Source: Multifurca ochricompacta (Eukaryota > Basidiomycota > Agaricomycetes > Russulales > Russulaceae). From it: a DNA stretch of 64,000 bases. The notes below the pieces were generated by a model. It was not told the origin of the DNA, searched no databases, and saw nothing but the letters and a program-made list of their open reading frames with translations. This document shows, piece after piece, positions 19,943 to 31,386 of this stretch. Numbering within the stretch: the stretch's first letter is position 1; the number at the start of each line of letters is the position of its first letter. The stretch lies in the NCBI GenBank assembly GCA_022496185.1, contig WTXG01000186.1:1-64000 (forward strand), written 5' to 3'. Position numbers and translations under genes: made by a program.

Positions 19943-22627
19943 ACAACACGGCCTACATTCAAGCGATACTTTCACATCATGTATATAGATCATCTCTAAA
20001 ATCAATGAAAATATCTGTTCCACTACATGATGCGACCAATAAGGCCCACATACAAGCACTCGTGGATAGCGGTGCAACCGAAAACTTCATCAACTATCGA
20101 ACGGTCATCAAACATCGCCTCCCCACGAAATGACTAACTATTCCAAAAAGCTCCAGAACGCGGACGGATCACCTAATCAAACACACACCATCACGCAATG
20201 TGTAGATCTCACAGTCACAACTAATAACAACCAACAAAATCATCGCTTTTACGTTGCATCTATCGGCGCCGATGAAATGATTCTTGGATATCCTTGGCTC
20301 GCCGCAAATAACCCTACTATCGACTGGACAACAGGAACCCTCAACCAATCACTCACGTTCAATCTACCCGACAGCCGACTTAAACATTTGAATATAGCAC
20401 AAGAATTAGCGATCAAAGCCAAAGACATGACAGAGCGAACTTGGGATCAGATCGTTCCGAAAGAATATCAATGACATCAGAAGGTTTTAGCGATCAAGAA
20501 GCGCAACGGTTCCCGGCGGCACGACTCTGGGATCACAAAATAGAACTAAAGCCAGACGCACCCGCCACGCTAGACTGCAAGATCTACCCGTTAGGACTGG
20601 GCGAGCAGGACGCGCTCAATAAGTTCCTAGACGAGCACTTACAGAAGGGGTATATCACCGAATCAAAATCACCCTACGCGTCCCCTTTCTTCTTCATCAA
20701 GAAGAAAGACGGGAAACTACGTCCAGTCCAAGATTATCGAAAACTTAACAGTTGGACCATCCGAAATACATACCCACTCCCTCTCATACCTGAGCTCATC
20801 GATCGCGTAAGAGGAAGCACTCTATTTACCAAAATGGATATCCGTTGGGGCTATAATAACGTACGGATCGTACCAGAGGATCGTTGGAAAGCAGCGTTCA
20901 AAACTAATCGCGGTCTCTACGAACCTAACGTGATGTTTTTCGGCCTAACCAACTCTCCAGCAACATTTCAAACTATGATGAACGCGGAATTCCGCGAAGA
21001 ATTGGATGAACACGATGCCTCGGGAAGGGCCTGGTTCACGGTCTATATGGATGACATTTTAATACATACTGACTCCGATCCCGTGAACCACCGATCTAAG
21101 GTCCACCGTATCCTGGACAAACTCGATAAACTCGATCTATATCTTAAGCTGGAAAAATGTGCATTCGAACAGACGCGAATTGAATATCTCGGCCTAATCC
21201 TAGAAGGAAATCAGGTTCATATGGATCCGGTAAAAGTCGAGGGCATCACATCCTGGAAAACCCCGACCACGGTTAAAGAAGTTAGATCATTCCTCGGATT
21301 TTGTCAATTTTACAGACGGTTTATACAAGGCTTCAGTAAGATTGCGGCACCCCTGAATGCCCTCACTAGTGTGAAGAATCCGTGGAAATGGACAACAGAC
21401 AAACAGAACGCCTTCGATACTCTAAAACAACGAGTGACCTCACAACCAGTTCTTGCTCAACCAGACTTCACCAAACCTTTCATCGTAGATACAGACGCCT
21501 CAGGGTTCGCAGTAGGAGCGACGCTTAGTCAAAAAGACCATGATGGACGATTACACCCCATCGCGTATCTCTCAAAGACACTAGACGCTACCCAAAGAAA
21601 TTGGGACATTTACGATCGGGAATTATTCGCGATTATGGTCGCCTTCCGAACATGGCGCCAGTATCTTCTGGGAGCCCAACACAAGGTACAAGTGCGCACC
21701 GATCACAATAATTTACAATATTTCAAAGAACCGCAAAAACTCAATCGCCGCCAAGCACGATGGCTTCAAGAATTAGCTGATTTCGACTTCTCCCTCGAAC
21801 ATGTTCCCGGCAAACTACACACGGTAGCCGACATGCTATCGCGTAGACCAGATGCCGAACATGGTGATAGTGATAACGAAGCAATCACCGTTTTGCCACC
21901 GGCGTTGTTTGTTAAGGTAGCCCGCACCAATAAACTCCCATTTCCTCAAACGTTGTCCGAAAGACAAGAGATTCTACACCAGCACCATGACCATATCCTA
22001 GCGGGACACCCTGGTATTGATAAAACTATTAGAAAAGTTCAGCAGGATTACGAAGGGCCGGGACTTACGGACTTTGTATGCGAATACATCCGCGGCTGTG
22101 CGCCATGTCAAGAAAACAAGCCTAAGCTAACAAAGAAAGTTCCGCTTTTCCCGTTAGATGTACCAGTGGCCGTGGGCCCTTTCCAATACATTGCCATGGA
22201 CCTCATCACGGACCTCCCTGTCTCTGGCCGCTACGACGCCGTACTAACCATTGTGGATCAAGGTTGTTCGAAAGCGGCTAAATTCATTCCGTGCTCGAAA
22301 GATATCACGGGTGAGGGGGTTGCAACACTCTACTATCGACACATATTCCCGCTATTCGGCGTCCTGCGGCGCATCATTTCGGATCGCGATCCGCATTTCA
22401 CTTCTCAATTCTCTCGCGCCCTAGCAACCACCTTACAAATCCAGCAGAACCTGTCGACGGCCTTTCACCCCCGCACCGACGGTGCAAGTGAGCGAATGAA
22501 CTTGTGGTTAGAACAATATCTCCGCCTCTGGGTTGGCAACGATCAACATCAGTGGGCCGACTTCCTCCCACTTGCCGAATATGTCCATAATTCCTGGACA
22601 CACGATCGAACTAAGTTGTCTCCACAC
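19943..22627 (+). pseudogene. GypA pol: protease, RT, RNase H, integrase N-part
   Basis: Protease: LVDSGATENFIN and [33 protein letters not shown] and catalytic YMDD (VYMDDILIHT). RNase H: VDTDASGFAVGATLSQ. Integrase: HHCC finger (GHPGID ... CAPCQENK), catalytic AMDLITDLP and IISDRDPHFTSQF, and a glutamate in GASERMNLWLEQYLR. Two in-frame TGA codons (near 20131 and 20472) are each followed by an apparent one-base loss in an A or T run. From about 20480 the frame is open to the GypB insertion, with all catalytic residues in place. Integrase resumes at 30726. Confidence 0.93.
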
Positions 22628-23218
22628 TGTTACGTCCGGTGCGAGACGTACTGCACGACTTGTGCGACAGCTTCGTTCGTGTGTTCAGATAAGAGGCCAA
22701 TAGGACCTCTTGGAGTTTCAGTGGGAGAGTCAAAGTCAAAGGGGCTGTTCCCTAGTGACAATGTTGAGCGGGAAGTGCCGAAAGCACTGAGATGATCGAG
22801 TCAAAGGGTCCAAGGGAGAGTCCGAAAGACAAACACCGATGTATTCAATAAGTCGAGTCTGAGGTCTACACGGTAGCTACAGTGGACTTATATACGTAAT
22901 TGAGTGGGCGTCTATAGATAAGATAACAGAGTCAGGTGGGCCCAAATATACGGAAGCGGACGGCGTAAAGTCGGGCTTCTGATAGGGTATTAAGTAAGTG
23001 TCCGAGCATAAAGATAAGGGATAACAAGATAAGAGATAAGGGCCAATCATAGGTACACAACAAGTCAACAAGTCCAAAGCAGGTCACGGGGAAGGGAGCA
23101 AAGCACGTGATGGGTCCCAGGACGGGGACGTGATCATGAAGTGCAAGGTAGGCGGCAGGGATGGGTCACTGTTGGGGAGGTGGAAGAAAAATGGGGTTGC
23201 TCGGTAGAGATTGTAACA
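22628..23218 (-). repeat. 3' LTR of GypB (left, 591 bp)
   Basis: On the minus strand it starts TGTTACAATCTC and ends GGACGTAACA; TATA box on that strand near 22888. It is preceded (minus sense) by the polypurine tract AGAGGGGGTGA at 23219-23229. Confidence 0.93.
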
Positions 23219-23249
23219 TCACCCCCTCTTCTGGTTCTAGCAGACCCGG

Positions 23250-24446
23250 CTAGAAACGACTCGTACCGTCATCATCCTGTACCAACTCCAGATAATCGTC
23301 GGCTACATTACGATCATCCATCGTGTAGTTCTCCTTGTCTGGGTCCTGCGGGCATTGATGGGTGCGAAGGAAGCCATATGGACCGCACTGACCACACAGG
23401 CGGCACATGTCATGGATTGGACAATCCAACTCGCGATGCCCCGAGTTGTGGCGGAGACACTTACCGCACCACCCTGATGGGTTGATGATTGTTGGGGCAA
23501 CTCCCACACGGCGGAAGATGCAGAACCGGCTCCAGTGGAGGTTGCTGCGACAATGCCGGCACCACTTGCGGTTCAAGGGGCAGTTCCAACTGATGTGATA
23601 CTTGCTATCGCATCGCCAGCACGTCTCTCCACGAGGGTTCTCGTGCATCCGAGGCATTTCGAATCGGTTTGGTATCAGCCTCGGGGCGGCTCCTAATGAT
23701 CGTGGGGGGAGGGGTCATGCGTACGTGTCGGCGTACCGTTCAGCAATCGTCTGATATGCGTCTCCTATCTCCAGCCTCTTCCTGATCTCCACCAACTCCT
23801 GTTCCACTTGGAACATCCCATTCGTCAACCTTGCCATCATCTTGCATGCTCTTTATATTGTTTGTTAAGTGTTGTGCGCAATGTCAAATTCTTCCGCAGT
23901 CTCATCACCTCAGCTTTGAGACGCGGAAGGCGCATATCGTTGAGCACCTCATCGATAGCGAAGGCGTGGGAGTCTTCGGCAGCCAGGTGTCCGAGCTGCT
24001 CGTCAGTCATGTGTGGTGGAGACGTCCCGTATACCTTTCTTCAAATAGACCGGGGCCCCATAGACAGGGCCATCTTTCTTCATACACCCGGCTACATCCA
24101 TTCCTCCGTTGGTGTAGAATATGTATTTGGCGATGGCAGTGGTCCCGTCAGCCATGGTGATCTCGAGAGGGAAATAGGTCGAAGAGTTGGGGTTGTTGGA
24201 AAAGAAAGGAAACTCGGGCACCTCATCATCCAGCTCCATGCCCAGCAGATCATTCGGGTGTGGCTCTTCATTGTGTTCGAAATCGTCGTTCGGGTTCGGG
24301 GACTGATTTTTAACTCGGGCCTCGGCTGCCTCATAATCAATGGGGGAAGAGGGACGTGTGGAGGGATGAGCAGAGGGGAAATTCTCGACAACTACAGTGG
24401 TGGCCGTGAAGGCATCAATGGCAGCGTTGGCAGCGACAAAAGACAT
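23250..24446 (-). pseudogene. GypB third ORF: conserved domain, helical region, zinc-knuckle array
   Basis: It lies after integrase in the place where some retroelements carry env. From the start at 24446 (MSFVAANAAIDAF) the product has an acidic, Pro/Ser-rich part, then a compact domain (EFPFFSNNPN; KYIFYTNGGMDVAGC; GPVYGAPVYL), a frame change near 24020, and a helical stretch (RLPRLKAEVMRLRKN). An in-frame TGA follows near 23718. The last part has CCHC knuckles CWRCDSKYHISWNC and CRHCRSNLHWSRFC, then two looser Cys/His groups. There is no signal peptide or membrane segment, so it is not an envelope protein. GypC has a clear homologue (48142-49328). The function is unknown; nucleic-acid binding is likely for the knuckles. 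Confidence 0.82.
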
Positions 24447-24520
24447 GATAGATTGGATGGTGTTAGAACGTTGCTGGGAGAGCATGTACTGGGGAATTAA
24501 CAGGGTCTGAGGCACTTCTT

Positions 24521-25789
24521 TTAAGCATTCTTCGGCGCTTCTGGGTGTCGGATGTGGAACTCCGAGATAAGGTCTGGGGCAAAGATATCCCCGGCTGGTT
24601 CCCACGAACTGTCAGAGTCTGGGAATCCCTTCCACTTGATTAGGTAGTACAGTCTGCGCCCTCGGCCTTGTCGCTTGGAGTCTAGAACTCGTTCCACTTC
24701 CCACTCTTCTTCGCCATCGATAAGGTCAGGTGGAGGTCTCGGGAAGTTCTCTCCGTGGATGGAGGTCTCCCTGTAAGGGGTCAGAAGCTTGGCATGGAAG
24801 ACTGGGTGGATCTTCCATTTCGGCGGCAATTTCAATTCATATGATACATCTGACAGCTTCCTTGTGATCTGGAAGGGTCCGTGACGTCGGGGCGCTAGTT
24901 TGGCCGTGGGGTGTGATGTGTGAATGTTCCTGCCTTCGAGCCATACCCAGTCATTGGTCCGATAAGGTGTGAATGTGCTTGGCTGTGCTGCCAGGAGTTG
25001 TTGCGCCTTTACCAGATTCTCATTGGCCGATTGTCGCAGTTCTTCCCATTGGCTTATCCGTTCGGTTGCCGACGGGACGTTGGTGGGCTTATCTGTCCAT
25101 GTGGTGCGTGGGGTCCAGCCCATGATAAGGGAAAAAGGGGTGGCTTTTGTCGTGCCATTGGGCCACGAGTTGTGGGCAAACTCCGCGGTTGATAGCCATT
25201 CTGCCCAGTCATCTTGCCTGCTGTTGCACCAGAATCGGAGGTACTGTTCTAGCCATTGGTTCGTTCGTTCAGACTGTCCGTCCGTTTGGGGATGGTATGC
25301 TGTAGAGATGTTCTGCATGATGTCCAACGTTTTGCATAGGGCCTTTGCAAATGCCGATGTGAAGCGGGTATCCCTATCAGAGATGATCTTCTTGGGGAGC
25401 CCGTAGTGACGGTATACGTGGTCCAGGTACAGTTTTGCCACTCCTTCGGCTGTGATGGTTTCGTTACAGGGGATAAAGAGGGCTGCTTTGGAGCAATCAT
25501 GATCTGTGATTGTGAGGATAGTGTCGAAGCCTTGTGATTTGGGCAGCTTGACAATGAAGTCCATGGCAATGGTCTGGAACGGAGTTGACGCAGTGGGAGT
25601 GATGGGGTACAGTGGTGGGACTTTCGGGTGCGTGTTCACCTTGTTTGCTTGACATGCCGCGCATCCTTGTACGTAGCGTTCAATGTCCTTTTTCATATTG
25701 GGCCACCAGTAGTCTCGTTTGGCCAAGGCGTAGGTGTTGGCGATGCCAGGATGGCCAGCGGAGGGAAGGTCGTGATGAAAATGGATCAC
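24521..25789 (-). pseudogene. GypB integrase with C-terminal chromodomain
   Basis: Open over 422 codons. HHCC zinc finger: HHDLPSAGHPG ... CAACQANK. Catalytic core: AMDFIVKLP, IISDRDTRFTSAF and the glutamate of TDGQSERTNQWLEQ. The C-terminus holds the GPF-like region (RRHGPFQITRKL) and a chromodomain (EEEWEVERVLDSKRQ, YYLIKWKGFPDSDSSWEPAG), which in chromoviruses steers integration to marked chromatin. This stretch itself shows no break, but it needs the upstream pol frame, which is broken. Confidence 0.93.
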
Positions 25790-27380
25790 CCCCCTCTTAA
25801 TGTTGTCACCACCGGTGACAACGAGTCGATCCCCGTCCTTCCACCAAAGACCATCAATTTTCTTTAATTGTGAGCGTCAGCCCATGAAAGGCACAGGTCT
25901 TGGTTCATATTTTGGGAAACCTGTGCCCACAGGTCCATGTCGTGGAGACTGACCACGGCTGTTTTTGCAAAAACTTCTTCCGGGAGGACAGTGATGTCAT
26001 TGTTGTCGTCCTCTCCTGTATGCATATCTGGCCTACGTGACAGTGCATCTGCTCTAGCTTCTGGCTCCCTGCGATGTGTTTCAGTGTAAGTTATATTCTT
26101 CTAACTCCAAGACCTCTCGTGCCACGCGTCGACTAATTTTGTGGGGTTCCTTCCAATATAATAGATTGGAATGATCAGTGTGAATGATGGTCTTGTGCGG
26201 GGTCCCTGCCAGGTAGGGTCGCCAGTGTCGCAATGCCTTGACTATGGCTAAGAGCTCCCTATCCCAGATATCATAGTTCCTTTCGGCTGGGGAGAAGGTT
26301 TCGGAGTAGTATGCCACTGGGTGAAGTATTTGTGCGGCATTTCTTTGATATAATACTGCTCCGTTCGCAAAGCGGGAGGCGTCCACCTCTAGTTCAAAGG
26401 GGTGACTCAGATCCGGCTGAATGAGTACTGGTTCTGATCCGACAAGGTCCCTGATCTGTTCAAATGCCTGTTGCTGTGCCGTACCCCAGTACCATGGTAC
26501 ATCCTTTTCAGTAGGTCGTTCAATGGTCGCGCTACGCCTGAAAATCCCTTGACGAATCGTCGGTAGAAGTTGCAGAATCCAATGAATGACCGGACGTCTT
26601 TGACACAGGTTGGCACCGGCCATTCTCGGATTCCTTGTACTTTAATGGGGTCCATACGCACTCGTCCTCCTTCCAGGATGACTCCAGGTACTCGACACTC
26701 CGCTGCTCAAAGGAACACTTGGCAGGCTTGAGATACAGGTCATGTTCTTGTAATATGTCCAGCACCTGGTGCACTCGGTCTCGATGGTGGTCTAAATTGT
26801 CTGAGGTAGCGACCAGGATGTCGTCCATGTAGACCACTACTTCTCCTGTGAGAATAAGATCGCGGAAGATATGATTCATCATAGACTGGAATGTCGCCGG
26901 CGAATTCGTGAGACCAAAGAACATGACATTGGGTTCGAATAACCCTTGATTTGTCTTGAACGCTGCCTTGCACTGATCACCTTCCTTGATTCGAACATTA
27001 TTGTAGCCCCACCGCACGTCCATTTTTGAGAAGAGAGATTTATCCCTCATAGTGTCGATGAGTTCAGAGATGAGCGGCAGGGGGTAGGCATTTTTCACGG
27101 TGTATGCATTGATTCGTCGATAGTCCTGAACTGGCCGCAGCTTGCCATCCTTCTTCTTGATAAAGAAGAAGGGCGAGGCATACTGCGATTTGGATGGGCG
27201 AATGTAACCTTTGGCCAAATGTTCTTCGAGGAATTCTGTTAACGCTACCTGCTCCGACTGGGACAGTGGGTAGATTTTACAATCTATGGCGGTCGGTGTC
27301 TCCGGGAGTAGGTCTATGCATGGTCCCATGGTCTGGAGGGTGGAAAGCGCTGGGATTCTTCCTCGGAAAATACCTTCCAA
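25790..27380 (-). pseudogene. GypB reverse transcriptase and RNase H (frameshifted)
   Basis: The minus strand reads the RT domain from 27380: [20 protein letters not shown], then [11 protein letters not shown] with the catalytic YMDD. In the region 26532-26660 the frame changes and RNase H continues (LEVDASRFANGAVLYQR, YDIWDRELLAIVKALRHW). The join from RNase H to integrase near 25860-26080 is also broken. The order and motifs match GypA and GypC. Confidence 0.9.
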
Positions 27381-27538
27381 TGCCGATGGTAGGTGTCCGG
27401 CACTATGTCGCTGTATGTCTTCTCTGTCTGCCCCTGTATTGCCTTTGAGCTAATTCTGATGCTTTGGTGACATAGCAGTAGCCTGGGTCTTCTTCTTTTG
27501 TACTGGCAGCCTTTATTGTCGGGTGTCTGACTGCGTAA

Positions 27539-27994
27539 TCATAGCCCATGATGTGATAATGGTGGGTATGATTCTTTATCCATCGTCGCATCCGCCCAAT
27601 TGATCTTGGGTTCAAACGCAGCGAGCCACGGGTATCCCAGAATGAGGTCTTCGTCTCCTAGATCCGTGATTAAGAAGCGAATGTTTTTCGTAGCTTCTCC
27701 AACCTGGACCCTCAGATCCGTGTAGTGGGTGATCTTTCCCGCACGGTTGGCCGTTCCATCAATGTTCCAAATGTTCTTTTCCTGGGGAAGTGCCAGCCGT
27801 CCCAAACCCATTGTCCTAAGTAGTCGTGGGTGAATAAAATTGTCGGTGGCTCCTGAGTCCACCAAGATATCTCGATCGGCCGTCCTCTGTGTAGTTTCAA
27901 AATGGACTGGTATTTTCAACGATTTGAATCGACTAGCATACACAGAGGTAACATGGAGTGCTCGCGCCCAGGCCGATGGGTTTGAGCCTATCAA
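27539..27994 (-). pseudogene. GypB aspartic protease region
   Basis: Contains ILVDSGATDNFIHPRLL with the catalytic aspartate and, about 70 residues on, EDLILGYPWLAAFEPKINW, the second landmark of gypsy proteases. It starts at MIGSNPSAWARALHV and resembles GypC 52408-52878 closely. It is separated from gag and RT by frame changes. The role is cleavage of Gag-Pol. Confidence 0.9.
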
Positions 27995-28103
27995 AAATCC
28001 TTCTTTGCAAACGCCTTTTCTACTAGTATGGCGCGCACTTCCTCACTCTCTTTCATCATGTTAGCCCATATATCCTGAGCCTTTTCTTCTTTTGACCGTT
28101 TGT

Positions 28104-30108
28104 CTATGGTTGGTGGGTTGTTCTGAGCAGGATGTTCTGTTGCCGTAGTGGTGGCAGCGACCCGTGCTCCCTTCTTGGGCAGTCTCGAGACATGTGCCCC
28201 AATGCTCTACAACGGAAGCAGCGCCCTTCTTTCATGAGGGTTTGTCGCTCATCTTCCGTGAGTGTCGCTGAGCTCGGGCTCATCTGCGGAGGTGTCCATA
28301 GCATTTGGGTCCCGCTGGGTGTGCTGGACAGGCTTGACTCCGAAGGCGGCCTTCCACTGATCTCTGGTTTTTCCTTTTTGGTGTCGACTCCAAACCGCGT
28401 TTGGAAGTCCAAGTAGTCTTGTTGTTGCCGCCGAGCAGCATCGACCCAGGTGTCCCAATCATGGGGGTGATGGAACTGTATGATATTTTTAACCAGGGGG
28501 TTGGGCAGTCCCTGGGAGAAGAGGTCCAACGTGGCCTCCTCATCTGTGTCGTAGCCAGCTCGGTTGGCCAAACTTCTGAACTTGGCTACATATGCGTCAA
28601 GCTCTCCTTTTTCCATCCTGAGGGACTTTAGTTCTCGTGCGGCCTTCTGTTTGGCCTGTCCATCTGTGAAGGCGTCCTTAAATCTCTCGGCTATGGTCTC
28701 CCAAAGACCTTCGCTCGTAGTTCGGCGCCCGCTCTCAATCTGCTCATTCAGCCATTCTAGCTGTTCCATCGTCCAGTCATCCACTGCTTCCCCTCGGATC
28801 AGGGACAAAAACAATTGGCCCTTTGGAACGGGTTGACAATTTGTGGGACATCATGATTGAAGTTCTTGAATGTCGTGAACTCCAACATGAATTTCTTGCT
28901 CTGTGAGCGATCCCCAGTGAATGTTTGGGGTAAAACTCCAGACAGACGTCCAGAGGGGGGGGGATGTTCGGTGGTGGTGCCACAGGAGCTGGCGGGGCGG
29001 GATCTGGGAGTTGGGCGGCAATCGTTGACATATTTTGGTAGAGTGGGGTTACTGTGTCAGTGGATCGTATTGATATCTGTGGAGTTGTCAAAGCAGGGGC
29101 TCTGATCGTGACAACTTCAGGTGCAACCGGAAACGTAGTCCTTGCTAATGCCGGTGCTTCTTCTTCGCTGGGTTCTTCTACGTACTCCTCTGGTTCGGAG
29201 TCCATGACAATGGCCGGAGGGTTTTCTCTCCATGGGCCTAGTCCAAATTCGGGTGGGGCAGGTCTGGTCGTGACCCAAGAGTTTCGACTGTCCGAGTATC
29301 GGATACAATACCAAACTCTTTTCTCGTCGTCGTATTCTACCGGTTGGTATCTTCCGTCGTGATAGACATAGTGTGACGGTTTCCGATGACTTGTGACAGG
29401 TTTTGTGACAAAACGTGACGTTTTTCGAGTCGCGCGCGCGCGCGTTCGGTTTCGAGTTATGTGACTAGAGGGCTGATAATTCTTATGATCTGATTGTTTA
29501 ACTGCACACCACGCTTGTGCTACAGAGGGTGCAACCCCTCTTACTAATTCCCATCTTATTTCAGGGCCTAACCCCTGGAGCATCTGATTATCTGGATACT
29601 TACTGGAACCTTCTGATTAGCTTATATTTACTGATTGTACCTCACTCAGGATGTATTTAAGCTACTAGATTAACTGAGACAGACTTTAAGTCTGTTCTCT
29701 TGTATCTAATACAGGTGTATTCGACTTCACTAAGATCCACTTGAACTCCCTGAGTAGCAGCTTGAGGAGGCTTCTTCCCAGTAACTCTGCAGGGCTGATT
29801 GCTGCTGCTTTCGACTTCGTTTCCTGCACGCGCCCCCTCCATAACATCGTGGGCACTTGAAACTTTGAACTAAACTAGGCCTTCTCTGTTAGACCTTGAA
29901 TCTTGAGTGCGCCCCGCATCTTGAGGGCCTTCAGACATCGAAAACGTGACTGGACGCAGCAGACACCTGGCTGTGACATGTAGTATCCAAACTCGGATTC
30001 AAAGTCCTTCCAGGCGGCAGAGCCAAGTACTTGCTGTGAAAGATTATTCTCGTCTCTGCACTCGATGAGTTCTTCTCGGAAGAGGGTCTGACTGCGGCTG
30101 GAAGCCAC
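28104..30108 (-). pseudogene. GypB gag, split by LTR-D and frameshifted
   Basis: The minus strand starts at 30108 (MASSRSQTLFREELIE), is cut by LTR-D at 29978-29372, resumes with YHDGRYQPVEYDDE, and shifts frame near a run of nine G's (28955-28964). The gag core follows (WTMEQLEWLNEQ, GELDAYVAKFRSLANRAG) with the CCHC knuckle CFRCRALGHMSRDC close to the end. The G run is the likely site of a length change, natural or from sequencing. Confidence 0.88.
29372..29978 (+). mobile_element. Solo LTR-D (607 bp, GypA-related)
   Basis: Starts TGTGACGG, ends GGCTGTGACA and shares with the GypA LTR the segment around AGACTTTAAGTCTGTTCT. Flanks are CATAG (29367-29371) and TGTAG (29979-29983): an imperfect duplication. 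Contains a short CG repeat near 29433-29445. A decayed second copy forms 44170-55186. Confidence 0.85.
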
Positions 30109-30127
30109 TGTGAGAGACTCGACTTGA

Positions 30128-30720
30128 TGTTACGTCCGGTGCGAGACGTACTGCACGACTTGTGCGACAGCTTCGTTCGTGTGTTCAGATAAGAGGCCAA
30201 TAGGACCTCTTGGAGTTTCAGTGGGAGAGTCAAAGTCAAAGGGGCTGTTCCCTAGTGACAATGTTGAGCAGGAAGTGCCGAAAGCACTGAGATGATCGAG
30301 TCAAAGGGTCCAAGGGAGAGTCCGAAAGACAAACACCGATGTATTCAATAAGTCGAGTCTGAGGTCTACACGGTAGCTACAGTGGACTTATATACGTAAT
30401 TGAGTGGGCGTCTATAGATAAGATAACGGAGTCAGGTGGGCCCAAATATACGGAAGCGGACGGCGTAAAGTCGGGCTTCTGATAGGGTATTAAGTAAGTG
30501 TCCGAGCATAAAGATAAGGGGATAACAAGATAAGAGATAAGGGGCCAATCATAGGTACACAACAAGTCAACAAGTCCAAAGCAGGTCACGGGGAAGGGAG
30601 CAAAGCACGTGATGGGTCCCAGGACGGGGACGTGATCATGAAGTGCAAGGTAGGCAGCAGGGATGGGTCACTGTTGGGGAGGTGGAAGAAAAATGGGGTT
30701 GCTCGGTAGAGATTGTAACA
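30128..30720 (-). repeat. 5' LTR of GypB (right, 593 bp)
   Basis: Partner of 22628-23218. Differences: GAGCGGG/GAGCAGG, AACAGAG/AACGGAG, GGCGGC/GGCAGC and two extra G's in G runs. Confidence 0.93.
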
Positions 30721-30725
30721 CACAC

Positions 30726-31328
30726 GCACTACTTCACGGCGTTTCACTGGATTGGAAAGCAGAATTATCCGACACGGATGTCCCTCGCCTAGACGACTGG
30801 CTAAACAGTCTACGACACGCCCGCATGCGAGCCGAAGCGGCCTTCCGTTCACACGCTACACGCCCATCCTATCCGACGTTCCCCGTCGGTTCCCAGGTCT
30901 GGCTCGAAGGTCGCAACATCAAGACACACTTCCCCTCAACAAAACTCGCCCCGCGCCAGTATGGCCCGTTCCGGATCTTAGACCAAATCTCTCCAGTGGC
31001 CTATAGATTATCCCTGCCACCCCATATGAGGATCCACAATGTTTTCCACGTTGATCTTCTGTCCCCTTACAAAGAAACAGATGCACATGGCCCGAACTTC
31101 TTAAGACCTCCACCTGATATTGTAAACCATGAGGAGGAATACAAAGTGGAAGCCATCTTAGATCACAGACTCCATGGGCGCTCCCAGAACTTACAATTCC
31201 TGGTCAGCTGGAAAGGATATCCCACAAGTGACAACTCCTGGGTAAATAAGGAGGACTGCCACGCCCCTGACCTTGTGAAGCAGTACTATGATTCCATTTC
31301 TAGGCGCCAGGGTCGACGCCACTCTTAA
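30726..31328 (+). pseudogene. GypA integrase C-terminal part with chromodomain
   Basis: Continues the GypA integrase after GypB with one CACAC copy removed (LSPH to THALLHGVSLDWKAEL). It has the GPF-type region (RQYGPFRILDQI) and a C-terminal chromodomain (EEYKVEAILDHRLHG, LQFLVSWKGYPTSDNSW). The stop is TAA at 31326-31328. The reading frame of this part is intact. It is followed after 58 bases by the third ORF. Confidence 0.92.
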
Positions 31329-31386
31329 AGGGGGGTGCATCTACCCCAACAATCTGTGTCCCCATCCTTTTTTTCCTTCTTCCCCT

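Larger units (their letters stand above)
22628..30720 (-). mobile_element. GypB: Ty3/gypsy retrotransposon, minus strand
   Basis: It is flanked by CACAC (22623-22627, 30721-30725) inside GypA integrase. Its LTRs are 591 and 593 bp and differ by three transitions and two one-base G-run differences. Minus-strand order from the right: gag, protease, RT/RNase H, integrase with chromodomain, third ORF, polypurine tract, LTR. A solo LTR-D splits gag. Confidence 0.95.

Noticed and set aside
30721..30726. GypA and GypB as one element with a double integrase
   Set aside because: Opposite strands, separate LTR pairs and a CACAC duplication show a simple nested insertion.
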